From positions 1 through 20,973 of the forward strand of contig CAZSER010000009.1 of assembly GCA_964605975.1 (NCBI GenBank): 20,973 bases of DNA, given 5' to 3'. The notes under the pieces were generated by a model. That model did not search any database and was not told the origin of the DNA. It saw only the letters and a program-made list of their open reading frames with translations. A program made the position numbers and the translations under genes. Of the stretch, positions 1-5,282 are shown in pieces. This DNA is from JBAYHA01 sp964605975 (GTDB taxonomy: Bacteria > Patescibacteriota > Patescibacteriia > UBA11705 > JABHMO01). How positions within the stretch are numbered: position 1 is the stretch's first letter; every line of letters begins with the position of its first letter.

Positions 1-26
1 ACCATAAAATCTTTTGATTGTTTGTC

Positions 27-71
27 TGGAGCCGTTGACCGGGATTGAACCGGTGACCTCATCCTTACCAT
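27..71 (-). pseudogene. 3' half of host tRNA-Thr(GGU), split by element insertion
   Basis: Read on the minus strand this is the anticodon loop ATGGTAA followed by GGATG (3' anticodon stem), the variable loop, a T arm with TTCAATC loop, the 3' acceptor strand CAACGGC, discriminator T and an encoded CCA. No D arm or 5' acceptor strand lies upstream; unrelated sequence starts right after the 7-nt loop. Joined through ATGGTAA to the 5' half at 11317-11354 it gives a 76-nt tRNA with all stems paired and anticodon GGU. It is therefore read as the displaced half of an interrupted host gene. Confidence 0.9.
65..71. repeat. Left attachment-site core (7 bp, TTACCAT)
   Basis: The 7-bp sequence TTACCAT is present here and at 11317-11323. 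Left of this copy is tRNA sequence (CATCC), right of it is element sequence (TAAAGCC). It equals the tRNA anticodon loop, and seven bases is a usual overlap length for tyrosine recombinases. The anticodon stem gives CATCC/GGATG inverted arms around the core in the reconstructed attB. The boundary follows from comparing the two junctions; no empty site was available to check it. Confidence 0.8.
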
Positions 72-155
72 TAAAGCCCCCATTCCCGATTACTCTCTTT
101 TTGTTGTAAGTTGAGAGAAATAATCGTAGAAAATCATACAATTTATGATTATGCT

Positions 156-170
156 GGATGAGCTGTTTAG
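156..170 (+). repeat. Subterminal direct repeat, left copy (GGATGASCTGTTTAG)
   Basis: GGATGAGCTGTTTAG here and GGATGACCTGTTTAG at 11227-11241 match at 14 of 15 bases, in the same orientation, about 85 bp inside either attachment core. The placement suits an arm-type integrase binding site on each side of attP in the circular form. Function is inferred from position only. Confidence 0.5.
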
Positions 171-325
171 CACTGGCAAGAGCGTGGTTTTTACATCGGC
201 TTTTAGACAAAGTTTCTGCAACTTTGGCTAGTAAATTATGAATAAACTTAACGATAAAGATTATACCATAGGCCTTGAAATAAATCAAGAGCCAAATTAG
301 CCAAATTTCGTTGTCAATGTGCATA

Positions 326-359
326 AGGGCTTGTCCAGAACTTGATCCGAACAAGCCCT
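326..359. terminator. 9-bp hairpin after the left recombinase gene
   Basis: AGGGCTTGT (326-334) and ACAAGCCCT (351-359) form a perfect 9-bp stem ten bases past the recombinase stop. Read on the minus strand the stem is not followed by a T-run, so it is a poor intrinsic terminator. It may still block or protect the transcript 3' end, or be a protein site. Confidence 0.45.
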
Positions 360-368
360 AAAAAATTA

Positions 369-1325
369 TCAATATAAACTATCAAGACCTATTAGTTCAA
401 CATCAGCTCGTAACATATCTGACGGCAAACAACGAACATAAGCAGCAGTCATCCTAATATCTTTGTGGCCAAGCAACATTTTTAATTTTGCTATATCAAC
501 ATCCTTGTTTATCAGATTTACTGCAAAAGTATGTCTGAATTGGTGTGCGTGGAATTTCACACCGCTTTGTTTACTTACCTTTTCCAATATATGCTTAAAA
601 CCCGACTCTGTTAATCGTCCGTCACCACCGTCAGAAATAAATACATACAAAGTTAGCGGTGATTTTTTCTCTCTTTCCTCAATATAATCCTTCAAAGCTA
701 GATATGCGCTTGAATTTATGGGCATTATACGGTCACGCTTTGATTTTGAGGTCTCTCCATCAATCCTTATTTGTTTCCTGTCAAAATCAATGTCAGTCAT
801 TTTAAGACCTAATAACTCCGACTTTCTTAGACCACAACATAACAATATGTAGAAAATGGCCAAATTTCTTTTTTTAACAAAGTTATTTGCCCAATCTATT
901 TTATGCTGAACAGCGCTAAAGATTCTACAAACATTGCTACCATCTAAAAATGCTTTATCCGCATATTCAACTTTTGGGTATTTCATCCCCTTAAACGGTA
1001 ATTCTTCCAGATACTTATTTTCTTTCAACCACCTAAAAAATGAATTCAGCTTACTACGATAAGTGGCAATAGTGCTTCGTGTAACGCCTGTTTTAATCGT
1101 GCCTTTACCCACAACTCGTTCACGCTTATCTAATTTTTCAAAAAAAGATAATACCGAACTTTTGGTAATCGTGTCTAATGTCACGGTTGGCATCAAGCTT
1201 CTAAATAATTGGAAGCTTGCTTCATAACCTCGGATAGTTTCTTCCGAGAGTTTGTCGTTGTAGCTTTTCTCTTGCTTAAATTGAGAGAATAGCTCGTCTA
1301 AACTTGGAACCATAGGGTTTTTCAT
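369..1325 (-). CDS. Tyrosine recombinase/integrase (left copy)
   Basis: This 318-aa protein has the two-domain layout of XerC/D-like phage integrases: an N-terminal SAM-like core-binding domain (about residues 8-110) and a C-terminal catalytic domain. All catalytic residues are visible: R167 in CGLRKSELL, a lysine of the beta-hairpin at 194 or 196, H261 and R264 in HQFRHTF, H287 in LGHKD and the nucleophile Y296. It should therefore be active. It is the gene closest to the left attachment core and points towards it, the usual arrangement for the enzyme that moves an element. It shares the fold with the recombinase at 9957-10850, but the two sequences are clearly different. The ATG at 1325 is preceded by a 32-bp near-perfect palindrome that may regulate it. 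It ends in TGA, read as stop. Confidence 0.92.
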   Translation of the reverse strand: MKNPMVPSLDELFSQFKQEKSYNDKLSEETIRGYEASFQLFRSLMPTVTLDTITKSSVLSFFEKLDKRERVVGKGTIKTGVTRSTIATYRSKLNSFFRWLKENKYLEELPFKGMKYPKVEYADKAFLDGSNVCRIFSAVQHKIDWANNFVKKRNLAIFYILLCCGLRKSELLGLKMTDIDFDRKQIRIDGETSKSKRDRIMPINSSAYLALKDYIEEREKKSPLTLYVFISDGGDGRLTESGFKHILEKVSKQSGVKFHAHQFRHTFAVNLINKDVDIAKLKMLLGHKDIRMTAAYVRCLPSDMLRADVELIGLDSLY

Positions 1326-1336
1326 TTGGTTAATTA

Positions 1337-1368
1337 AATAAAGTTATCAGTGCATTGATAACTTTATT
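1337..1368. promoter_or_regulatory. 32-bp near-perfect palindrome upstream of the left integrase
   Basis: Arms at 1337-1349 and 1356-1368 are perfect 13-bp inverted repeats, and the 6-base centre contains TGCA, so only one pair in the 32 bp fails. It lies 12-43 bp before the integrase ATG and just after the preceding gene. The stem is almost all A/T with no T-run on the minus strand, so an operator for a dimeric regulator, or a cruciform, is more likely than a terminator. Confidence 0.5.
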
Positions 1369-1418
1369 ATACCCCTATGGTCTAATTTTATTTGTTTATT
1401 GCACATTCATTTTTTAAG

Positions 1419-2221
1419 TCATTCTTTTAATTTCAGGCCGAATTTAGCCATCTTTTTCTTTCCACATCTAACATAATTTTCCAGCTTGACGGTTTTCAAC
1501 CTACTGCCATTTTGACTCAAATATGTGTTGAGAACATCCCTGTCATTTTTGTTTAGTTTTTTCAGTGAAGCAAACAAAACTTTTTCCCAAGTATATTTAC
1601 CCTTTTTCACACCTTGTCTTTTTTTAAGTCCCAAAGCTAGAGCCCAAATTATAGGGTGTCTTCCTCTGTTTNNNNNNNNNNAGCTACAAAAATTTTTTGT
1701 GCTTCACGGTATTTTTTAAGCACACTACGCCAGCTTGATCTCGGATATACAACAATCATTTTTTTAGGGCTATTTTCATCGCCGTATTTATGAATAAGCT
1801 CTGCGTCCTTTTTAACACCCTTTTTCAACTGCTCTGGTCGGTATCCTTTTTTCTTTATACCTAAGTATTTACCATACAATGCCACTTCAGTTGTTTCAGG
1901 AGAAAAAATTATTGCATAATATGTATTTCTATAATCACTTTTTGTATCTTTAATTCCGAATACTTCGGTAAAAGGCACACCAATCTTATCGCTGTCTATA
2001 TTGGGATAATACAACAAGCAAAAAATCGCAGGTTCCCACCCGTCGTGAAGTCCTAATTTTTTAGTTAGTATAACAGCACAATCATAGAGGGTGCCCAAAT
2101 CTAAATCCAATTTTTGTATTTTAGAAATATACCCACCAGCCGTAAGCATAGCGGATATTGTTTTAAGCTTCTCACTTATTGAGACCCCATACCTGTATAT
2201 TTTAGTGTTTTTGCGTGACAT
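1419..2221 (-). CDS. Unknown protein, interrupted by an assembly gap
   Basis: Two reading frames, 1649-2221 and the one ending at 1419, are best read as one gene broken by the 10-N gap at 1672-1681. Across the gap the upstream part ends ...REAQKIFVA, and the downstream part, read in the frame of the later lysine-rich segment, continues NRGRHPIIWALALGLKKRQG without a stop. The N-run is probably a placeholder of wrong length: the frames join only if the true gap is 2 modulo 3. The start is taken at the ATG at 2221, which has AAGG just before it. A longer frame from TTG at 2260 begins inside a terminator hairpin. The product is about 265-270 aa, basic at its C-terminus, soluble, with no signal peptide or membrane helix. 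I do not recognise the family. Confidence 0.7.
1672..1681. other. Assembly gap (10 N)
   Basis: Ten unknown bases. The coding frame differs on either side although codon content continues, so the real length is probably not ten. Any frameshift drawn here is an artefact of scaffolding. Confidence 0.97.
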
Positions 2222-2250
2222 ATGCCTTATTATTTTATCACCTGTTCCAT

Positions 2251-2280
2251 ACAAAAACAAACCCTTGAAATTGGGTTTGT
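2251..2280 (-). terminator. Intrinsic terminator after the small membrane protein gene
   Basis: On the minus strand, ACAAACCC (2280-2273) and GGGTTTGT (2264-2257) form an 8-bp stem with an 8-nt loop, followed by TTTTTGT. It lies 18 bp after the stop at 2298 and about 30 bp before the next ATG (2221), so it separates the two genes. It also argues against the TTG start at 2260. Confidence 0.85.
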
Positions 2281-2297
2281 CTCACCGCTTATTTAGT

Positions 2298-2723
2298 TTA
2301 TTTCATATCAAACGATACTGCTTCCCAGTTGAGTGGGTCAGCCCATTCACCGCCTTTGTAGCGTAAAACTATCGTGTAGTACTTCTTTTCTTTAATACCA
2401 AATGCATTAGCGGCTTTTACCCAACTTTCAATCTTATACTGATTATTTGTTTTAACAACAATTGCTCCCTCGTCCATAATTCCGGGGAACTCTGCTTCGT
2501 CTGGATATTTCAAAGAAAGTTTAACATAAGTTCTGGCAGTTATTTCTGCCTGCTGATCCGTGGGACCTTGCGGTGTAGATGACTCCCAGTTAGAGGCCAT
2601 ACCACCAAATATCGCACCCATTATCGGCAAAGCAAATGCAATGCCAACAATGATTAAAATCTTTTTGCCAAAACTCATTTTTTTCTTTGTATGGTTTTGG
2701 CTTTCTGTTTTTGGAGTGTCCAT
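2298..2723 (-). CDS. Small single-pass membrane protein, unknown function
   Basis: This 141-aa protein starts with a short polar, lysine-rich tail (about residues 1-20), then one hydrophobic segment (about 21-44, rich in I, A and G). A C-terminal soluble domain follows, with ARTYVKLSLKYPDEAEFPG and a later NAFGIKEKKYY segment. Basic residues before the helix predict the C-terminal domain faces outward. The C-terminal pattern recalls small phage and plasmid membrane proteins with a 'P..a.F' motif followed by a beta-sandwich-like stretch, but I cannot name the family. The start has no clear Shine-Dalgarno. The gene lies directly downstream of the structured RNA at 2756-2908, whose terminal hairpin ends about 30 bp before this ATG, so read-through of that RNA could supply its transcript. 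A terminator at 2251-2280 ends it. Confidence 0.8.
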   Translation of the reverse strand: MDTPKTESQNHTKKKMSFGKKILIIVGIAFALPIMGAIFGGMASNWESSTPQGPTDQQAEITARTYVKLSLKYPDEAEFPGIMDEGAIVVKTNNQYKIESWVKAANAFGIKEKKYYTIVLRYKGGEWADPLNWEAVSFDMK

Positions 2724-2755
2724 AAATTTATGTTAATTAAAAAATTTTAGATAAC

Positions 2756-2908
2756 AAAAAAGGGGCAGCAGAACCTGCTTACCCACTGTTGCAAACACGG
2801 GTGTGTCTGTTTGTGGAGGTCTGTTGCCCCATCTTTGTCCGCAAACAGACAAAGAGGGGTAGACCCCTAAAACCCGTGTAAAAATTTATCTATAAATTGT
2901 GGGTAAGC
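2756..2908 (-). ncRNA. Structured ~153-nt RNA with a predicted long-range pseudoknot
   Basis: On the minus strand the predicted transcript starts at G2908, 7 nt after a TTGTCA-17-TACAAT promoter, and ends in TTTTTT (2761-2756). Perfect nested helices are visible: P1 2908-2899 with 2786-2777 (10 bp); P2 2879-2872 with 2802-2795 (8 bp); P4 2850-2842 with 2813-2805 (9 bp). Hairpins sit at 2898-2883 and 2868-2855 (five G/C-rich pairs, loop TCTA). The apical loop of P4 (2830-2820) pairs over 11 bp, one of them G-U, with the 3' tail 2772-2762, making a pseudoknot that tethers the loop to the end of the RNA. An alternative 7-bp hairpin (2833-2839/2848-2854) competes with P4. I see no plausible short ORF. 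It is not a known tRNA, SRP, RNase P or tmRNA by any motif I can see. Confidence 0.8.
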
Positions 2909-2914
2909 ATAGAT

Positions 2915-2943
2915 ATTGTAGCAGAAACCTACCCATTTGACAA
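2915..2943 (-). promoter_or_regulatory. Promoter of the structured RNA
   Basis: Minus-strand -35 TTGTCA (2943-2938), spacer of exactly 17 bp, -10 TACAAT (2920-2915). The expected start, seven bases later, is G2908, the first base of the outermost helix of the RNA. Agreement of promoter, helix start and terminator makes a separate RNA gene likely. Confidence 0.8.
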
Positions 2944-2947
2944 TAAC

Positions 2948-2967
2948 AAAAAACCTGCCGAAGCAGG
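2948..2967 (-). terminator. Intrinsic terminator after the 329-aa gene
   Basis: On the minus strand CCTGC-TTCG-GCAGG followed by TTTTTT: a five-pair stem with a stable TTCG tetraloop and a T-run, 20 bp after the stop at 2987. It insulates the structured RNA from the gene upstream. Confidence 0.9.
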
Positions 2968-2986
2968 GTTTTCTTTGTGGTTTATT

Positions 2987-3976
2987 TTATTCGTCTACTG
3001 CCTCATCATCTTTTGGTGGACAAATTTGAGTTTGAACAGGATGTGAAGCTGGGTGATACTCCAAAACTTTTTCCACCTCATTTACAGTAGCGTCCATATT
3101 GATAATACCATCAATCTTTTTTAATTTTTGGACTAATCTGACCTTCAATACATCAGTGTAATGCAACCTAATTTGATTATTTCTATATTGCTCTAAAAAT
3201 TTTTCATCTTTTATTGTTGCTTTCAATATCTGTTCACCCTGACCACCCAATCTAAATGACCACTGTCTTGGATCCGCGTCAAAACTACCGCGCTTAGGAC
3301 TTACAAAAACATCAGTGCTATTGATAATTTCCTCCTCTGCTACTAACGAAGGCAATTGTGCTTCTGAATAATTTTTTAAGCTCTTGGCTGTTTCTTTTTC
3401 AAATACCTCTTTTGTTTTTTCTTGTTCGTCTTGAATATAACACTCAACATTATCAACGCTCTCACTTTCTAACGGCTTACCATAAGCGTTATAAACAAAA
3501 TTTTGTATTTTACAATTTGAGAATAATTGATGAACTTTTGAGTCAACAGTATAAGTGTTTCCTTCCTCGCTAGTATATCTAACTTCATTCGGTTTAATTT
3601 GTTCAACTGTTTTTGGCTTACCTTTCAATTGCTTTATTAACCAAATTAGAGTTTTTCCACCAGTATAAGTTGAACCACCAATAATACCAACCCATTCTAA
3701 AACTTCCTTAATTTGTTTAATACTATCTCCGTTAGCAAAATTTATAATTTGCTGAAAATTATTTTGGGCAAACAAAACAATATCAACGATAAAAGAACCT
3801 TTTTGAAAAGGTTTTACATTAACTGCCAAATCCTTACCCCCAGGATTGAGAATTTTGTTTGACTCCTTAATCAACTCACCAACAGATAATAGTATTGGAG
3901 CCAACTCAAAGACATCAAAACCCTCACTAATATCTTTACCCTCTAATCGGTAAATAAAATTTACTTTTTGAGACAT
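2987..3976 (-). CDS. Unknown 329-aa protein of the element
   Basis: The N-terminal third has a regular pattern (FIYRLEGKDISEGFD, then VNVKPFQKGSFIVDIV), next a short hydrophobic glycine-rich stretch (about residues 93-118, EWVGIIGGSTYTGGKTLIWL) that could be one membrane-associated helix or a buried turn. A mixed alpha/beta region with acidic segments follows, and the C-terminal tail is acidic (KDDEAVDE). There are no recognisable catalytic motifs; GGSTYTGGKT resembles but does not fit a Walker A loop, and no Walker B is visible. Proteins of this general look occur beside restriction or nuclease genes, but that is memory of a pattern, not proof. The gene has its own promoter with extended -10 (4003-4031), an operator-like palindrome, and a terminator at 2948-2967, so it is a single-gene unit. 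Confidence 0.8.
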   Translation of the reverse strand: MSQKVNFIYRLEGKDISEGFDVFELAPILLSVGELIKESNKILNPGGKDLAVNVKPFQKGSFIVDIVLFAQNNFQQIINFANGDSIKQIKEVLEWVGIIGGSTYTGGKTLIWLIKQLKGKPKTVEQIKPNEVRYTSEEGNTYTVDSKVHQLFSNCKIQNFVYNAYGKPLESESVDNVECYIQDEQEKTKEVFEKETAKSLKNYSEAQLPSLVAEEEIINSTDVFVSPKRGSFDADPRQWSFRLGGQGEQILKATIKDEKFLEQYRNNQIRLHYTDVLKVRLVQKLKKIDGIINMDATVNEVEKVLEYHPASHPVQTQICPPKDDEAVDE

Positions 3977-3989
3977 AGTGGATGTTTTT

Positions 3990-4031
3990 TGTAGATGTCT
4001 ACATTATACCACTTTTTGAATAATATGAAAA
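3990..4031 (-). promoter_or_regulatory. Promoter with adjacent palindrome, upstream of the 329-aa gene
   Basis: On the minus strand: -35-like TTTTCA (4031-4026), 17-bp spacer, TGG then -10 TATAAT (4008-4003). Directly downstream TGTAGA (3990-3995) and TCTACA (3998-4003) form a 6-bp inverted repeat with a 2-bp centre, overlapping the expected transcription start. Its placement fits a repressor operator; no regulator has been assigned. Confidence 0.6.
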
Positions 4032-4032
4032 A

Positions 4033-4911
4033 TTACAGTGTGGACTCGTATGATTGTTTAATCAAATCAAATACGCCATCAACACCACTAATTGATTTAA
4101 TTTTAGCACGGCCTTGATAGCCCCATTTGTTTGCTGAAATATCACTGACCAAACCATTTGGGTCGTTGTATTTTGGTTCACGCAATAAAATATCAATGTA
4201 AGTTTTACCAAATTCAAATCTAGTGAAACTCTTTGTAGTGCGATATGTAATTCCAACTTTCTGGTCAATTACTTCCTCTACACTCGGCAATGATTTCACC
4301 TTTTCTTGTAGCTTGTAAAAAATCTCTTTAACTTCATCTGTTGCCTTGTTCAAATGGTAATTCAAATCATAGGTCACACCATCGCTTTCATCAGTCGTCA
4401 CCGCTCGCTCTCTAAAAGTTTTTACTGTCTTGGGGCTATAAACATTTTCTAAATATAGCAAATCATTTTTGTAAGGTATATATTTTATCAATTCAACATT
4501 TTCAATTTGTTGAACGGCGGCTATCGTCCGATTATCAAACCCTTGTGAGACCAAAACCACACGGGGGTTATCCCATTTCACTTTAACATCTTTACCAAGT
4601 TTATCAGTCACCAAAAGGTCAAAATGTTTTTTATTTTTTGTAAGCCAATCATAATAAAATAAACCCTGCACAACAATAGCGTTATCCTGACCCCATTTGT
4701 ATTCAATAATTACCGGTGCGTTGGCTTCATCAAGTGCTAATGTGTCAATTCGTCCATCGGTAGTTGGATATTCCTTGGCTAAAAATTTCATTCCTAATAA
4801 CGACTCCAAGTTGTCGGCAAAAAAATCACGCAACTCTGCTTCATTATTGAAGTGATTTATATTTGAGCCAACCTGCACGGCTCGTTTATTTTTTATTTCA
4901 AAAATTGGCAT
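4033..4911 (-). CDS. PD-(D/E)XK nuclease-like protein with DUF5655-like C-terminus
   Basis: The 292-aa protein has an N-terminal restriction-endonuclease-like fold (about residues 20-150): D56 in GRIDTLALD and E70-x-K72 in VIIEYKWGQ match the D...ExK active site, with a YYDWL helix after it. This resembles the DUF91/NucS-like group. The C-terminal part (about 185-290), with a lysine-rich amphipathic region and RFEFGKTYIDILLR, matches what I know of DUF5655, found fused to such nucleases. The likely role is a DNA endonuclease or DNA-binding protein, possibly in defence, given the restriction-modification genes next to it; the substrate is unknown. GGGGA lies 6 bp before the ATG. A -10-like TATTAT lies at 4942-4937, with no convincing -35. 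One of the 23-bp inverted repeats (4947-4969) sits just upstream. Confidence 0.85.
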   Translation of the reverse strand: MPIFEIKNKRAVQVGSNINHFNNEAELRDFFADNLESLLGMKFLAKEYPTTDGRIDTLALDEANAPVIIEYKWGQDNAIVVQGLFYYDWLTKNKKHFDLLVTDKLGKDVKVKWDNPRVVLVSQGFDNRTIAAVQQIENVELIKYIPYKNDLLYLENVYSPKTVKTFRERAVTTDESDGVTYDLNYHLNKATDEVKEIFYKLQEKVKSLPSVEEVIDQKVGITYRTTKSFTRFEFGKTYIDILLREPKYNDPNGLVSDISANKWGYQGRAKIKSISGVDGVFDLIKQSYESTL

Positions 4912-4946
4912 ATCCCCAATTATTAAATTTTATGCTATAATATAAA

Positions 4947-4969
4947 TGTTAACATTAGTGGGCACCCAC
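4947..4969 (+). repeat. Inverted repeat bounding the 59-aa gene, left copy
   Basis: TGTTAACATTAGTGGGCACCCAC here matches the reverse complement of 5259-5281 at 21 of 23 positions. Each copy also contains its own short palindrome GTGGG-(2)-CCCAC. Together they bound a 335-bp unit around the YjzC-like gene. No target-site duplication is visible. Confidence 0.75.
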
Positions 4970-4982
4970 GACTACTTACTTA

Positions 4983-5162
4983 TTAGCGATGACCTTTCTT
5001 AGTCGGATCCACTAATTTATAAGTCATACCTGCTTTTGGAGTTGGTGGTAGAGGTTCTCCTCTAACCACTGTTCTCTCTTTGCCGGTATTACCACCTTGC
5101 TTACCAATAATTGCATATTGGCCAGAGCGAGGGGCTTCTTGTCCGGGTTTGTATTTATTCAT
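4983..5162 (-). CDS. YjzC-like small protein (59 aa)
   Basis: An intact 59-codon frame from ATG at 5162 to TAA at 4983. The product starts MNKYKPGQEAPRSGQYAIIG, continues glycine-rich (GKQGGNTGKERTVVRGEPLP) and ends basic (DPTKKGHR). The 'KPGQ.AP.SG.Y' start is the hallmark I associate with YjzC-type small soluble proteins of unknown function in Bacillus and others. It has no signal peptide or membrane helix. It lies between the specificity subunit and the nuclease gene, alone inside a 335-bp unit bounded by 23-bp inverted repeats, and its 120-bp leader contains a strong hairpin. No Shine-Dalgarno is obvious, so the frame is supported by the protein pattern rather than by start signals. Confidence 0.75.
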   Translation of the reverse strand: MNKYKPGQEAPRSGQYAIIGKQGGNTGKERTVVRGEPLPPTPKAGMTYKLVDPTKKGHR

Positions 5163-5187
5163 ACAAACTTTTTTTATTGCACAAGGC

Positions 5188-5258
5188 GACCAACTCCTTG
5201 CTGCTGCATAGGCAGCAAGTTGTCAACTACGTACAGCAACATCAGAGCGGTTGGACAA
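5188..5258. repeat. Hairpin-rich leader of the YjzC-like gene
   Basis: CTTGCTGC (5197-5204) and GCAGCAAG (5212-5219) form a perfect 8-bp stem. AGTTG/CAACT lies beside it, and CCAAC (5190-5194) can pair with GTTGG (5250-5254) to enclose the whole region. No T-run follows on the minus strand. It may be a structured 5' leader or part of the mobile unit. Confidence 0.5.
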
Positions 5259-5281
5259 GTGGGTGCCCACAAATGTGAACA
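5259..5281 (-). repeat. Inverted repeat bounding the 59-aa gene, right copy
   Basis: Inverse partner of 4947-4969 with two mismatches, ending two bases past the stop codon of the specificity subunit gene. The unit therefore fits neatly between two genes, as an inserted cassette would. Confidence 0.75.
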
Positions 5282-5282
5282 C

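Larger units (their letters stand above)
72..368. other. Element left end, non-coding, with inverted and arm-like repeats
   Basis: I see no gene in these roughly 300 bases. They hold an AATCATA/TATGATT inverted repeat (132-150), a CTCTC/GAGAG pair (93-117), and GGATGAGCTGTTTAG at 156-170, which recurs with one mismatch at 11227-11241 near the other end. A 9-bp stem lies at 326-334/351-359 just past the recombinase stop. Such repeats beside an attachment core are typical of integrase arm sites and transcription ends, but no binding site is proven. Confidence 0.55.

Noticed and set aside
2222..2260. Start of the gapped gene at TTG 2260
   Set aside because: The codons lie in a terminator hairpin and T-run; ATG 2221 has a ribosome site.
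2751..2986. Riboswitch or protein-coding content in the structured region
   Set aside because: No ORF of useful length is seen, and a riboswitch class is not recognisable. A separate promoter at 2915-2943 and a T-run at 2756-2761 suggest an RNA gene, though attenuation of the next gene stays open in the findings.
5188..5256. Integron attC-like site (GACCAAC ... GTTGGAC)
   Set aside because: The spacing is near attC sizes, but the outer boxes mismatch, the site lies upstream rather than downstream of the gene, and the recombinases here are not recognisable as IntI.
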